DNA from: Demequina gelatinilytica
GTDB taxonomy: Bacteria; Actinomycetota; Actinomycetes; Actinomycetales; Demequinaceae
Length of the DNA stretch: 64,000 bases
Assembly (NCBI RefSeq): GCF_000971115.1
Contig: NZ_BBLV01000008.1
Location: 62,001-126,000 of the forward strand
Direction of reading: 5' to 3'
This document shows positions 44,031 through 52,749 of the stretch, piece by piece; position 1 is the stretch's first letter; each line of letters begins with the position of its first letter. A program made the position numbers and the translations under genes. Under the pieces are notes generated by a model. The model did not search any database. It had not been told where the DNA came from and saw only the letters and a program-made list of their open reading frames with translations.

Positions 44031-45623
44031 ATGAAGCCCATCGATCCGAGGCTCATCCGTCGGATCGGCCCGGCCCGCCGTTACATCCTCGTGACGGCGG
44101 GCTTGGGCTTTCTGACGGCCCTGCTGATCCTCGCCCAGGCGCTGCTCGTCGCGCGGCTGCTCGCGCCGGTCCTCTCCCCCACCGACCTCACGGACGACGG
44201 GCTGCACTGGTGGGGGCGTCTGGTGCCGGAGGGCGCCCGCACCCTCGCGACCGGGCTGAGCCTCCTGGCGCTCGTCGTGCTCACCCGAACCGCGCTCGCC
44301 TGGCTCCAGGAGCGCCTCGCGCACCGCGCCGGCGTGCGCGTGATCTCGGAGCTGCGCGAGCGGGTCGTCGCGCATGTCGCATCCCGGGGCCCACGCTGGG
44401 ACACCGGAGGGCGCACCGCACAGGTCGCCACGCTCGTGACCCGCGGGCTCGACGACCTCCTCCCGTACTTCGTGCGCTACCTGCCGCAGCTCGCGCTCGC
44501 GCTCACGGTGACCCCCGTGATGATCGTGGTGATCCTCGGCCTCGACTGGCTGTCCGCCGTGATCGTGGTCGCCACGCTGCCGCTCGTGCCGATCTTCATG
44601 ATCCTCGTCGGGCTCGTCACGCAGGAGCGCTCCGCGCGTCATCTCGCCGCGATGCAGCGCCTCGGCGCGCGCACCCTGGATCTCATCGAGGGCCTCCCCA
44701 CGCTCAAGGCGCTCGGCCGTGAGCATGGACCGGCCGCGCGCGTGCGCGAGCTCGGCGACGCGCAGCGGCGCGCCACCATGGGATCGCTCCGGGTGGCGTT
44801 CCTGTCGGGCATGGTGCTCGAGCTGCTCACCACCCTCGCCGTCGCGATCGTCGCGGTGACCATGGGCTTCCGGCTGGTCGCCGGAGGCATCGGCATCGAG
44901 ACCGCGCTCGCGGTGCTCGTGCTCGCCCCCGAGGCGTACCTGCCGCTGCGCAACGTCGGCATGCACTTCCACGCGTCCGCGGACGGCCTCGCGGCCGCCG
45001 ACGCGGCGTTCACGCTTCTCGACGAGCCGGACGCCGCTCCGGCACGCGCGTCGCTCGGCGACGCTCCCCACCCGCGCGGTCGTGCGATCGACGTCGCCGG
45101 GCTGTCGGTCGCGACGCCGGGCGGCGCCCGCCTCGCCCCCGCCGACCTCTCCTTCTCCGCCGCGCCGGGCGCGCTCACGGCGCTGCGCGGGCCCAACGGC
45201 GAGGGCAAGTCGACCGCCCTGCTGGCGCTCACCGGCCTCCTCACGCCCGATGCCGGCGCGGTGGCCGTGGGAGGCGTGCCGGTCCTCACGGCGCAGGAGG
45301 CCGTCGACGAGGCCTCGTGGCTCGCCCATCTCGCGTGGGTGCCCCAGCGTCCCGACCTCGGTCCCGCGGGACGGACCCTGTCGCTCGGCCAGCGCCAGCG
45401 CGAGGCGCTCGCGCGCGCGTTCGACTCGGGCCGACCCGTGGTGCTCCTCGACGAGCCCACCGCGCACCTCGACCGCGCCTCGCGCGGCGACGTCATCGCC
45501 CGCATGCGCGCGCTCGCCGACGCGGGCGCGACCGTGATCGTGGCGACCCACGAGGACGAGGTCCTCGCGGCGGCCGACGCGGTGGTCGAGGTCACCGCCG
45601 CACGGACCGGGACGCCCTCATGA
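44031..45623 (+). CDS. cydD: Thiol reductant ABC exporter subunit CydD, shortened ATPase domain
   Basis: 530 residues: six membrane helices, then a nucleotide-binding domain with Walker A (RGPNGEGKSTALLAL), Q-loop (AWVPQRPDLGP), signature (LSLGQRQREALARAF), Walker B (VVLLDEPTAHLD) and H-loop (VATHEDEV). Only about 10 residues separate the Q-loop from the signature, where ABC proteins normally have a helical subdomain of about 50; the partner CydC retains it. CydDC exports cysteine/glutathione-type thiols and is needed for cytochrome bd assembly. ATG directly follows the cydB stop. All catalytic motifs remain, so it may still work in the heterodimer. Confidence 0.9.
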   Translation: MKPIDPRLIRRIGPARRYILVTAGLGFLTALLILAQALLVARLLAPVLSPTDLTDDGLHWWGRLVPEGARTLATGLSLLALVVLTRTALAWLQERLAHRAGVRVISELRERVVAHVASRGPRWDTGGRTAQVATLVTRGLDDLLPYFVRYLPQLALALTVTPVMIVVILGLDWLSAVIVVATLPLVPIFMILVGLVTQERSARHLAAMQRLGARTLDLIEGLPTLKALGREHGPAARVRELGDAQRRATMGSLRVAFLSGMVLELLTTLAVAIVAVTMGFRLVAGGIGIETALAVLVLAPEAYLPLRNVGMHFHASADGLAAADAAFTLLDEPDAAPARASLGDAPHPRGRAIDVAGLSVATPGGARLAPADLSFSAAPGALTALRGPNGEGKSTALLALTGLLTPDAGAVAVGGVPVLTAQEAVDEASWLAHLAWVPQRPDLGPAGRTLSLGQRQREALARAFDSGRPVVLLDEPTAHLDRASRGDVIARMRALADAGATVIVATHEDEVLAAADAVVEVTAARTGTPS

Positions 45624-47275
45624 GCGCCGCGTCCCGCTCCGACCTGGACGTGCTCCGCGAGGCGATCCGCGAGACCGGCGTGTCCCGCTGGGCCGTGGTC
45701 CGCGCCGTGCTCGCCGGCACCATGGCGTTGGGCTCCGCGGTCGGGCTCGCTGCCGTCGCCGCGTGGCTCATCGCGAAGGCCGCTCAGATGCCGTCCCCCG
45801 CCGACATCGCCCTCGCGGCCACCATCGTGCGCTTCTTCGGCATCTCGCGGGGCCTGTTCCGCTACCTCGAGCGCCTCGCGAGCCACGACGCCGCGCTGCG
45901 AGGAGTCGTCACCCTGCGCGAACGCGCGTACAGCCGGCTCGCGGGGTCCGATGCGCACCGGATCCTCGGGCTCCGCCGCGGTGACATCGTCGCCCGCATG
46001 GGCGCGGACCTCGACGCGATCGGGGACGTGCTCGTGAGGGCCGTCATCCCCGTCGCGGTCGCGGTGACGGTGTCCGCGATCTCCGTCGGGATCGTCGCCG
46101 CGATCCTGCCCCTCGCCGGTGCGGTGCTCGCGGTATGCCTGGTGCTCGCGGGCGCGGTGCCCGCGGTGCTCACGGCGCGCTCGGCGCGCATCGCCGCCGT
46201 CGTAGGCACGCGCGCTCGCGCGGAGGTCTCCGCCGCGGCGCTGTCCGCGATGGACGGGGCGACCGAGCATCGGGTCTGGGGCACCCGCGGCGAGGCCGCG
46301 GAGGCGCTCGCCCGTGCCGACGTCGAGTCCGAGCGCTCGCACGAGCTCGCTGCGCGACCCGCGGCCTGGGCCGCCGGCTCCCAGGCTCTCTTCTCGGGTA
46401 TCGCGCTCGTGGCCCTGGTCGCCATGGGCGTCATGGCCGTCCACGCGGGCGACCTCGACGGTCCGCTCGCAGCCGTGGTCGCGCTGCTCCCGCTGGCCGC
46501 CTTCGAGGCCGTCGGCGCTGTTCCGCCGGCGGTGCAGCAGTACTTCCGCTCGGCGGCCGCGGCGCGCCGTCTCGCGGAGCTCACGGACGACGCGGACGCC
46601 GCCGGGCAGGCGTCGGCCACCTCCGAGGCCTCCACGCCGGACGCCGCGTCGCTCGCGCTCGACGGGCTGAGCGTCGCGTGGCCGGGTATGACCCCGACGC
46701 CGCCCGTGACCGCCACGGTCGCTCCAGGCGAGGTCCTCGCCGTCGTGGGACGCTCGGGTGTGGGCAAGACGACGATGCTCGCCACCATCGCGGGCGCGCT
46801 TCCGCCGGCGGCCGGGTCCGTGCGGATCGGCGGCACCGACGCCTCCCCCGCGCTCACGGGCTCCGTGGTCGCGATGACCGCCGAGGATGCGCACGTGTTC
46901 GGCACCACGGTGCTCGAGAACCTGCGTGTGGCCCGTGGCGACGTGGACGAGGCGGAGGCGTGGGACGCGCTCACGCTCGTCGGCCTCGACGGATGGGTCC
47001 GGAGCCTCCCCGACGGCATCGGCACCGAGCTCGGCGCCGGCGGGCGCACCGTGTCGGGCGGCGAGCGCCGTCGGCTCCTGCTCGCGCGGACCAGCCTGGT
47101 TCCTGCTCCCGTGGTGCTGATCGACGAGCCGGCGGAGCACCTGGACGACGCGGGCGCGGACGCGCTGCGCGCGATGGTGACACGGATGCGCGGCGAGGGC
47201 CGTACGGTTGTCCTCGTCACCCACGACCTCTCGCTCCTCGACCTTGCGGATTCGGTGGTGACCCTCGATGACTGA
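45620..47275 (+). CDS. cydC: Thiol reductant ABC exporter subunit CydC
   Basis: 551 residues. Six-helix membrane domain, then an ATPase domain with Walker A VVGRSGVGKTTML (near 378), a full helical subdomain (TVLENLRVARGDVDEAEAWDA), signature VSGGERRRLLLARTSL and Walker B VVLIDEPAEHLD; the residue after the catalytic Glu pair is Ala. Forms the heterodimeric thiol exporter with CydD. ATG at 45620 overlaps the cydD stop (ATGA), and its own end overlaps the sensor kinase by 8 bp. Confidence 0.93.
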   Translation: MSAASRSDLDVLREAIRETGVSRWAVVRAVLAGTMALGSAVGLAAVAAWLIAKAAQMPSPADIALAATIVRFFGISRGLFRYLERLASHDAALRGVVTLRERAYSRLAGSDAHRILGLRRGDIVARMGADLDAIGDVLVRAVIPVAVAVTVSAISVGIVAAILPLAGAVLAVCLVLAGAVPAVLTARSARIAAVVGTRARAEVSAAALSAMDGATEHRVWGTRGEAAEALARADVESERSHELAARPAAWAAGSQALFSGIALVALVAMGVMAVHAGDLDGPLAAVVALLPLAAFEAVGAVPPAVQQYFRSAAAARRLAELTDDADAAGQASATSEASTPDAASLALDGLSVAWPGMTPTPPVTATVAPGEVLAVVGRSGVGKTTMLATIAGALPPAAGSVRIGGTDASPALTGSVVAMTAEDAHVFGTTVLENLRVARGDVDEAEAWDALTLVGLDGWVRSLPDGIGTELGAGGRTVSGGERRRLLLARTSLVPAPVVLIDEPAEHLDDAGADALRAMVTRMRGEGRTVVLVTHDLSLLDLADSVVTLDD

Positions 47276-48896
47276 CCCGTCCCCCCAGAAGGAGTCCCGC
47301 TTGTCGGACGCCATGACCGATGCGATCGTGTCGCTCAACCTCGAGCTCGACCTCGATCACACGCTCGACATGCTCCTCACGGCGCTCGTCGACCAGACGG
47401 GCGCGAAGTTCGCGGCGATCAACGTGCTGGACGACGAGGGCATCAGCGTGGACTTCCACTACAAGGGCATGCCGGAGGGGGTGTGGGAGCACATCAGGCG
47501 TGCGCCGAACGCCGTCGGTGTGCTCGGCCAGATCCCCGACGAGGGCACCCTGGTCCTCGCCGACCTGATGCAGCACCCCGCGTTCCAGGGCATGCCCAAG
47601 CACCACCCGCCGATGGGCTCGTTCCTGGGCACCGCGCTCCGGGTGCGCGGCAGCGTGTTCGGCTACCTCTACCTCGCGAGCAAGCCGGGCGAGTTCACCC
47701 CCGAGGACGAGGCCGCGGTCGAGGCCCTCGCGGCCGCCGCGTCCGTCGCGATCGACAACGCGGTGCTGTACGAGAAGGCCCTTGCGCGCGAGCGCTGGCT
47801 CACCGCGTCGCAGGACATCACCACGGCGCTGCTCGCGGACCCGGGCGACGAGGAGGTCTTCGAGACCATCGTCCGGTCCGCGAAGGACCTCGCGGGGGCG
47901 GTCAACGTCGCCCTGGTGCTGCCCGGCGTCGACGAGACCTGGACCATGGAGATCACCGCGGGCCCGCGCGCCCAGGATCTGCTGGGCCTCGAGCTGCCGG
48001 CGCAGGGGCGCGCGATCGAGGCGATCCGCTCGGGCGAGGGCGTCATCGCGACGGAGCCGCCGGGGTCGATCGTGCTCGAGGCCGTGCAGGAGTTCGGGCC
48101 CACCATGTACGCGCCGCTGTCCGCCGAGCACAAGCCGGTAGGCCTGCTCATGCTGTGGCGCGACCGGGGGATGCCGTCGTTCACGTTCGAGGACCTCGAG
48201 ATCGCGCAACGCTTCGCGACCCAGGCCGCCATGGCGCTGTCCGTCGCGGAGCTGTCGCATGTGAAGAACATGACCACGCTCCTCGAGGAGCGGCAGCGCC
48301 TCGCGGACGACCTCCACGACTTCGTGTCGCAGGAGCTCTTCGCGACCGCGATGCAGATCGAGTCGATCGCCTCCGATGTCGAGGGCTCGCTGTCAGCGCG
48401 CCTGCTGCGCACGCTCGACCACGTCAAGCGCGCGCAGCGCGAGGTCCGCGGCGTCATGAGCTCCCTGGCCGGCCACCGCACGTCCGAGCCCATCTCCGAG
48501 CGCATCCGGCGCGAGATCGTGATGGGGACGGACTCGCTCGGCTTCGCCCCGCGCGTGCAGGTCGACTGGGCGCAGCTCTCCCACGCGATCGCGGGCGATC
48601 CGTCGCTGTCCGACGACGTGGTCGCGGTGGTCCGCGAGCTGCTGTCCAACGTCGCGCGCCACTCCGAGGCCTCCGAGGTCTACATGGCGCTGTCGGGTGC
48701 GGACGGGCGTGTCTCCGTCACGGTCTCCGACGACGGCATCGGACCCGGCGGCGCCACCAACCGACACTCCGGCACGTCGAACCTCGCCAACCGCGCGCTG
48801 CGGCGCAACGGCACCTTCACGCTCGCGCCGTCCCGACCGGGCGCGGTACGACCCGGCACCGTGGCCGAGTGGAACGTCGAGGCCGCCGGACGCTGA
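47268..48896 (+). CDS. DosS/DevS-like GAF-GAF sensor histidine kinase
   Basis: 542 residues, no membrane helix. Two tandem GAF domains (about 20-170 and 185-335), then HisKA_3 with the phospho-acceptor His in RLADDLHDFVSQELFATAM (near 350) and a HATPase domain (ELLSNVARHSEASEVY, then SDDGIGPGG). The first GAF contains MPKHHPPMGSFLG, matching the segment of mycobacterial DosS/DosT that provides the proximal haem His. A haem-based O2/NO/CO or redox sensor is therefore likely. It overlaps cydC by 8 bp, so it is made with the bd oxidase. Its partner is presumably the LuxR-type regulator at 49006-49623. Confidence 0.9.
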   Translation: MTDPSPQKESRLSDAMTDAIVSLNLELDLDHTLDMLLTALVDQTGAKFAAINVLDDEGISVDFHYKGMPEGVWEHIRRAPNAVGVLGQIPDEGTLVLADLMQHPAFQGMPKHHPPMGSFLGTALRVRGSVFGYLYLASKPGEFTPEDEAAVEALAAAASVAIDNAVLYEKALARERWLTASQDITTALLADPGDEEVFETIVRSAKDLAGAVNVALVLPGVDETWTMEITAGPRAQDLLGLELPAQGRAIEAIRSGEGVIATEPPGSIVLEAVQEFGPTMYAPLSAEHKPVGLLMLWRDRGMPSFTFEDLEIAQRFATQAAMALSVAELSHVKNMTTLLEERQRLADDLHDFVSQELFATAMQIESIASDVEGSLSARLLRTLDHVKRAQREVRGVMSSLAGHRTSEPISERIRREIVMGTDSLGFAPRVQVDWAQLSHAIAGDPSLSDDVVAVVRELLSNVARHSEASEVYMALSGADGRVSVTVSDDGIGPGGATNRHSGTSNLANRALRRNGTFTLAPSRPGAVRPGTVAEWNVEAAGR

Positions 48897-48914
48897 TCCG
48901 CACCTTTCAGACGC

Positions 48915-48960
48915 CGAACCCCCGGGGCCGATCATCAGGATGATCAGCCCCGGGGGTTCG
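48915..48960. terminator. Bidirectional terminator between kinase and response regulator
   Basis: A 13-bp outer stem CGAACCCCCGGGG / CCCCGGGGGTTCG enclosing an inner GATCATC/GATGATC stem. It lies between convergent genes ending at 48896 and 49006. Confidence 0.8.
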
Positions 48961-49005
48961 TGTGGATCCGCGCTCGATCGGTGTGGACGAGCGTGATGCC
49001 GGAGG

Positions 49006-49623
49006 CTAGCCGCGGAACGAGTGCGCGCGCTTCGCGGTGGCCCACGCGACCACCTGCGTACGGCGCTGCAGGCCCATCTTCGCGAGCACGCTCGTGACGT
49101 GGTTCTTCACGGTCTTCTCGGCGATGCCCAGCTTCTCCGCGATCTCGCGGTTGGCGAGCCCCGCACCGACCAGGTCGAGCACGCGGCGCTCCATCGGGGT
49201 GAGGCGAGCGACCACATCGTCCTCGTGGACCGAGATGTGCTGTCCGTGCTCGCGGCCCGAGGCGGCGTCGCGCACCGCCTTGAGGACCTCGTGCGAGTCC
49301 GCCGTCTTCGCGAGGAACACGTCGGCGCCCGCGTTGCGCGCGGCGGCACGTGCCTCGTCGTCGTCGTACGAGGTCAGCACCACGATGTGGGTCTCGGGCA
49401 GCTTCGCGCGCACATGGTTGATGACGTCGAGCCCCGTCCCGTCCGGGAGGCGGAGGTCGGAGAGGATCACCTGCGGACGCACCGCCTCGGCGCGGCGCAC
49501 GGCCTGCGCCACGGTCGAGGCCTCCGCGACGACGGCGATGCCGTCGGCGCGCTCGAGGATGTCGCAGATTCCGCGTCGGACGACCTCGTGGTCGTCGAGC
49601 ACCAGCACCGTGATGTCAGACAT
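49006..49623 (-). CDS. NarL/DevR-type response regulator
   Basis: 205 residues. Receiver domain with acidic cluster LVLDDHE, phospho-acceptor Asp in ILSDLRLPDGTG (near 56), Thr/Ser switch in VVLTSYDDDEA and Lys in FLAKTADSHEV. The C-terminal LuxR helix-turn-helix is LTPMERRVLDLVGAGLANRE through KTVKNHVTSVLAKMGLQRRT. It resembles mycobacterial DosR/DevR in domain order and size. Encoded convergent to the DosS-like kinase, so the two probably form one system acting on the cyd operon. A TATCAT box 7 nt before the ATG suggests a leaderless mRNA. Confidence 0.9.
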   Translation of the reverse strand: MSDITVLVLDDHEVVRRGICDILERADGIAVVAEASTVAQAVRRAEAVRPQVILSDLRLPDGTGLDVINHVRAKLPETHIVVLTSYDDDEARAAARNAGADVFLAKTADSHEVLKAVRDAASGREHGQHISVHEDDVVARLTPMERRVLDLVGAGLANREIAEKLGIAEKTVKNHVTSVLAKMGLQRRTQVVAWATAKRAHSFRG

Positions 49624-49630
49624 AGGGCAA

Positions 49631-49636
49631 ATGATA
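49631..49636 (-). promoter_or_regulatory. Leaderless -10 box for the response regulator
   Basis: TATCAT on the minus strand, 7 nt before the ATG at 49623. Confidence 0.5.
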
Positions 49637-49640
49637 CTGC

Positions 49641-49652
49641 GGTCCTAGGACC
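49641..49652. promoter_or_regulatory. Palindrome in the response-regulator promoter
   Basis: GGTCCTAGGACC, a perfect 12-bp palindrome 4 bp upstream of the -10 box and across the mutM stop codon. A further GGTCC copy lies adjacent. Could be an operator; the regulator is unknown. Confidence 0.45.
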
Positions 49653-50574
49653 CAGGACCTGAGCGACGCGCAGACCATCGGCGCTGGCACCGCGCGCACC
49701 AATGCGTGGACCGGCCGCCGATGCTCTCCCGGCGGAGCAGGGACCCGCATCGCGAGCAGGGCTCCCCTGCCCTCCCATACGCCTCGAGCGAGCGCGAGAA
49801 GTACCCCGACTCCCCGTTGACGTTGACGTAGAGGGCGTCGAAGCTGGTGCCGCCCTGCGCGAGCGCGCGGCCCATGACCTCGCGGGCCGCGGCGAGGATC
49901 TCGCGGGACTGCGCCGGCGTGACCGCGTGCGCGGACCGCTCGGGATGCACGCGCGCGAGCCACAGCGCCTCATCGGCGTAGATGTTGCCGATCCCGCTCA
50001 CCACCGTCTGGTCGAGCAGCACCTGCTTGATGCCGCGAGACCCGCGTCGGAGCGCGCGGGAGGCGGCGGCATCGTCCAGCGCCGGGTCGAGCGCATCGCG
50101 ACCGATGTGCGCGACGGACGCCGGCAGCAGCGGCAGGGGCGTGCCCTCGCCCCCGGGGCCGCCGTCGGGCGTGGGCACGAGCGGCTCGACATGCAGGTAG
50201 CCGAACGTGCGCTGGTCGAGGAAGTCGAGCACGAGCGCGGGCGCGGCGAGCGTGAGCCGCGCGCGGCAATGACGGTGCGGCGGCGGCGCGTCCGTGTGGA
50301 CGCGGAACTGCCCCGACATCCCCAGGTGCGCCGACAACGCGAGGAGCGGCGCATCGTCACCGGGCTCGGGTGCGAGCTCGCACCACAGGAACTTCCCGCG
50401 GCGCACGATGCGCGACAGGGTCAGGCCCACGACCTCCGCGGAGAACTCTGCCGGGCCGCCCGGAAGGAGGCGCACGCATGAGTCGCGGTAGATGTCGACG
50501 GCGGCGACGCGTGCCCCCGCGACGAGCGAGGCGAGCCCCCGGCGGACGACCTCGACCTCGGGAAGCTCAGGCAT
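49645..50574 (-). CDS. mutM: Formamidopyrimidine-DNA glycosylase
   Basis: 309 residues. MPELPEVEVVRRGL carries the catalytic Pro 2 and Glu 3; GRRGKFLW-type Lys appears in RIVRRGKFLWCEL, and the C-terminal zinc finger is CSRCGSLL ... CARCQRR. It excises 8-oxoguanine and other oxidised purines and nicks the strand. Last gene of the DUF177-rpmF-rnc-mutM series; a GC-rich linker (TPDGGPGGEGTPL) in the middle is longer than in E. coli. Confidence 0.95.
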   Translation of the reverse strand: MPELPEVEVVRRGLASLVAGARVAAVDIYRDSCVRLLPGGPAEFSAEVVGLTLSRIVRRGKFLWCELAPEPGDDAPLLALSAHLGMSGQFRVHTDAPPPHRHCRARLTLAAPALVLDFLDQRTFGYLHVEPLVPTPDGGPGGEGTPLPLLPASVAHIGRDALDPALDDAAASRALRRGSRGIKQVLLDQTVVSGIGNIYADEALWLARVHPERSAHAVTPAQSREILAAAREVMGRALAQGGTSFDALYVNVNGESGYFSRSLEAYGRAGEPCSRCGSLLRRESIGGRSTHWCARCQRRWSARRSGPGS

Positions 50575-50610
50575 CGTGCGGCTCAGGCGGAGGGTGCTGG
50601 ACGGTGCGCG

Positions 50611-51309
50611 TCAGTCGACGGTGGTGATGGCCGCGTACGCCTCGGCGGCGGCGTCCTGCTCGGCATGCTTCTTGGCGGTGCCGGTGCCGGAGCCCTTCGG
50701 CTCCCCCGCGATGAGGACGGTGGCGGTGAAGCGGCGCGCGTGGTCCGGGCCCTCGCCCGTGACGCTGTAGACGGGGCTCCCGAGCCCTCGCTCGGCGCAG
50801 GCCTCCTGGAGGGAGGTCTTCCAGTCGAGCGCGACGCCGGACGTGGCGGCGGCCTCGAGGCTGGGGCCCAGCAGGCGCAGGATGGCCTCACGGGTCACGT
50901 CGATGCCGTGCGTGAGGTAGATCGCGCCCAGGATCGCCTCGAAGGCGTCGCAGAGGATCGAGTCCTTGTCGTTCCCGCCGGTGGCGCGCTCGCCCTTGCC
51001 CAGCAGGATGCACGGGCCCAGGCCGATCTCGCGGGCCACGACCGCGAGGGCACGCTGCGAGACGCATGCGGCTCGCATCTTCGCGAGCTCGCCCTCGGGC
51101 AGATCGGGGTGGGCGTGGTAGAGGCGGTCGGTGACGACCACCCCGAGGACGGAGTCGCCCAGGAACTCCAGCCGCTCGTTCGTCGGGAGGCCGCCGGCCT
51201 CGTACGCGAACGAACGGTGGGTGAGCGCGAGCACCAGCAGGTCGGGGTCCACGAGGACACCCAACCTGCTGATCAGGGCGTCAGCTGACTGCTGCCCTGG
51301 AATGCTCAT
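50611..51309 (-). CDS. rnc: Ribonuclease III
   Basis: 232 residues. The RNase III signature NERLEFLGDSVLGVVV (near residue 43) and second acidic site DAFEAILGAIYL give the two-metal active site; a double-stranded RNA-binding domain (DWKTSLQEACAERG ... KKHAEQDAAAEAY) ends the protein. It processes rRNA precursors and structured RNA. Lies 30 bp downstream of rpmF and precedes mutM. Confidence 0.95.
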   Translation of the reverse strand: MSIPGQQSADALISRLGVLVDPDLLVLALTHRSFAYEAGGLPTNERLEFLGDSVLGVVVTDRLYHAHPDLPEGELAKMRAACVSQRALAVVAREIGLGPCILLGKGERATGGNDKDSILCDAFEAILGAIYLTHGIDVTREAILRLLGPSLEAAATSGVALDWKTSLQEACAERGLGSPVYSVTGEGPDHARRFTATVLIAGEPKGSGTGTAKKHAEQDAAAEAYAAITTVD

Positions 51310-51339
51310 ACGCTCGCGTCACGCCACCGCGCGCGGGGC

Positions 51340-51534
51340 TCAGCCCGCGTGCTCGGTGCGCAGCGCCTCGACGTACTGGCGCCCGTTGTAGGCACCGCAC
51401 GACGGGCACGCGGTGTGCTGCAGCTTGTCGGCCTTGCACTGGGGGCACGTCGAAAGGTCGGCAGCGGTCGTCTTCCACTGCGAGCGACGTGCACGCGTGT
51501 TGCTGCGCGACATCTTGCGCTTCGGAACAGCCAC
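51340..51534 (-). CDS. rpmF: 50S ribosomal protein L32
   Basis: 64 residues starting from GTG at 51534 ([19 protein letters not shown]). Four Cys in CPQCKADKL and [11 protein letters not shown] form the zinc ribbon of the Cys-containing L32 type. It follows the DUF177 gene by 2 bp, the classical pairing. Confidence 0.96.
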   Translation of the reverse strand: MAVPKRKMSRSNTRARRSQWKTTAADLSTCPQCKADKLQHTACPSCGAYNGRQYVEALRTEHAG

Positions 51535-51536
51535 GG

Positions 51537-52094
51537 CTAACTCTCTTTCTCGTCGGTAAAACTCTGGAGTGCGGCCCACCTCGGGTCCAGCACCTCGTGC
51601 GCGTGATCGGGGTCGTCCGCGAGCCGCGCGCCACACTGGTCGCACAGCCCCGGGCAAGCCGGGTCACACAGCGGCGTGAACGGGAGGCTCGTCACCACCG
51701 CGTCCCTCACCACCTGCTCGAGCTCGAGGTTCTCACCATCGAACTCGAACACGTCCTCTGAAGCCTCGTCCTCGCCCGCGGTGCGCGAGTCGGGGTACTC
51801 GAACAGTCCCTGGACCGACGCCGCAATCTCTTGCCGCACCTCGTCCAGGCATCGTCCGCACTCCCCGATCGCCGTCCCGTGGACGGTTCCGGAGACCCAG
51901 ATGCCCTCCTGCACGGATTCGAGGCTCAGCTCGAGCCTCACCTCCGCACCTTCGGGCACCCCGATCAGATCGGTGCCGAGGACCGCGGGGGCCGGGAAGC
52001 CTTCGGAGACGATGCGCTGCGCGCCTGGGCGCCGCACGATGTCTCGAACAGAGAAGGTGTACGGCGAGGCGGCAGGGCGTGAAGTGTGAGCCAC
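51537..52094 (-). CDS. DUF177/YceD-family protein
   Basis: 185 residues. The YceD core is present: [32 protein letters not shown], and [19 protein letters not shown] near the C-terminus, with two CXXC-type pairs. In bacteria and plastids members are linked to large-subunit rRNA accumulation. The GTG at 52094 follows AGGAGG, and the gene runs into rpmF with a 2-bp gap, supporting a ribosome-related role. Confidence 0.9.
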   Translation of the reverse strand: MAHTSRPAASPYTFSVRDIVRRPGAQRIVSEGFPAPAVLGTDLIGVPEGAEVRLELSLESVQEGIWVSGTVHGTAIGECGRCLDEVRQEIAASVQGLFEYPDSRTAGEDEASEDVFEFDGENLELEQVVRDAVVTSLPFTPLCDPACPGLCDQCGARLADDPDHAHEVLDPRWAALQSFTDEKES

Positions 52095-52269
52095 ACGCGC
52101 CTCCTGGTCGTTCCGGTCCGCGGGGACCTCGGCCCGCACCTGTCGGCAGGGCCAGCCCACAACTGTACGCGATGCGGGCGGATTCGGCCAACCCGGGTGG
52201 GCGGCCGAGGAACCATCCTCCCATGGGTTCGCGCCCCGGGCCGACCGTGGGCGGTCCCGCATGGCCCGG

Positions 52270-52749
52270 CTACTGGCGCGAGAGCGCCTCGGCGACCGCG
52301 TCGACGACCCCTTCGGGCACGTAGCGCCCGATCGCGCCGCCATGGCGCGCGACGTCCCTCACCAGCGACGAGGCGACGTGGCTCAGCGCGTTGTCTCCCG
52401 TGATGAACACGGTCTCGATGCCCGTGAGCGAGCGGTTCATGAGCGCCATGGGGCGCTCGTAGTCGTAGTCCGCGCCGCCGCGCAGGCCCTTGACGATGAC
52501 CCCCGCGCCGATCTCCTTGCAGAAGTCGACCAGCAGCCCGTCGACCGGGGTCACCTCGACGCCGTCGATCGGCTGCACCGCGCGGCGGGCCAGCTCGACC
52601 CGGGTGTCGAGGTCGAGCAGCGGCGTCTTGGTCGAGTTGTGGGCGACGGCGATCACGACCCTGGAGAACATCGATCGCGCTCGGGTCGCGATGTCGACGT
52701 GGCCCCACGTCACCGGGTCGAACGTGCCGGGGAAGACTGCGGTGGTCAT
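52270..52749 (-). CDS. coaD: Phosphopantetheine adenylyltransferase
   Basis: 159 residues. The T/HXGH motif is TAVFPGTFDPVTWGHVDIA (residues 2-20), and the later SSLVRDVARHGG segment is the C-terminal signature. CoaD makes dephospho-CoA from 4'-phosphopantetheine and ATP. ATG at 52749 overlaps the rsmD stop by 4 bp, so the pair is translationally coupled. A 175-bp gap follows before DUF177. Confidence 0.96.
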   Translation of the reverse strand: MTTAVFPGTFDPVTWGHVDIATRARSMFSRVVIAVAHNSTKTPLLDLDTRVELARRAVQPIDGVEVTPVDGLLVDFCKEIGAGVIVKGLRGGADYDYERPMALMNRSLTGIETVFITGDNALSHVASSLVRDVARHGGAIGRYVPEGVVDAVAEALSRQ

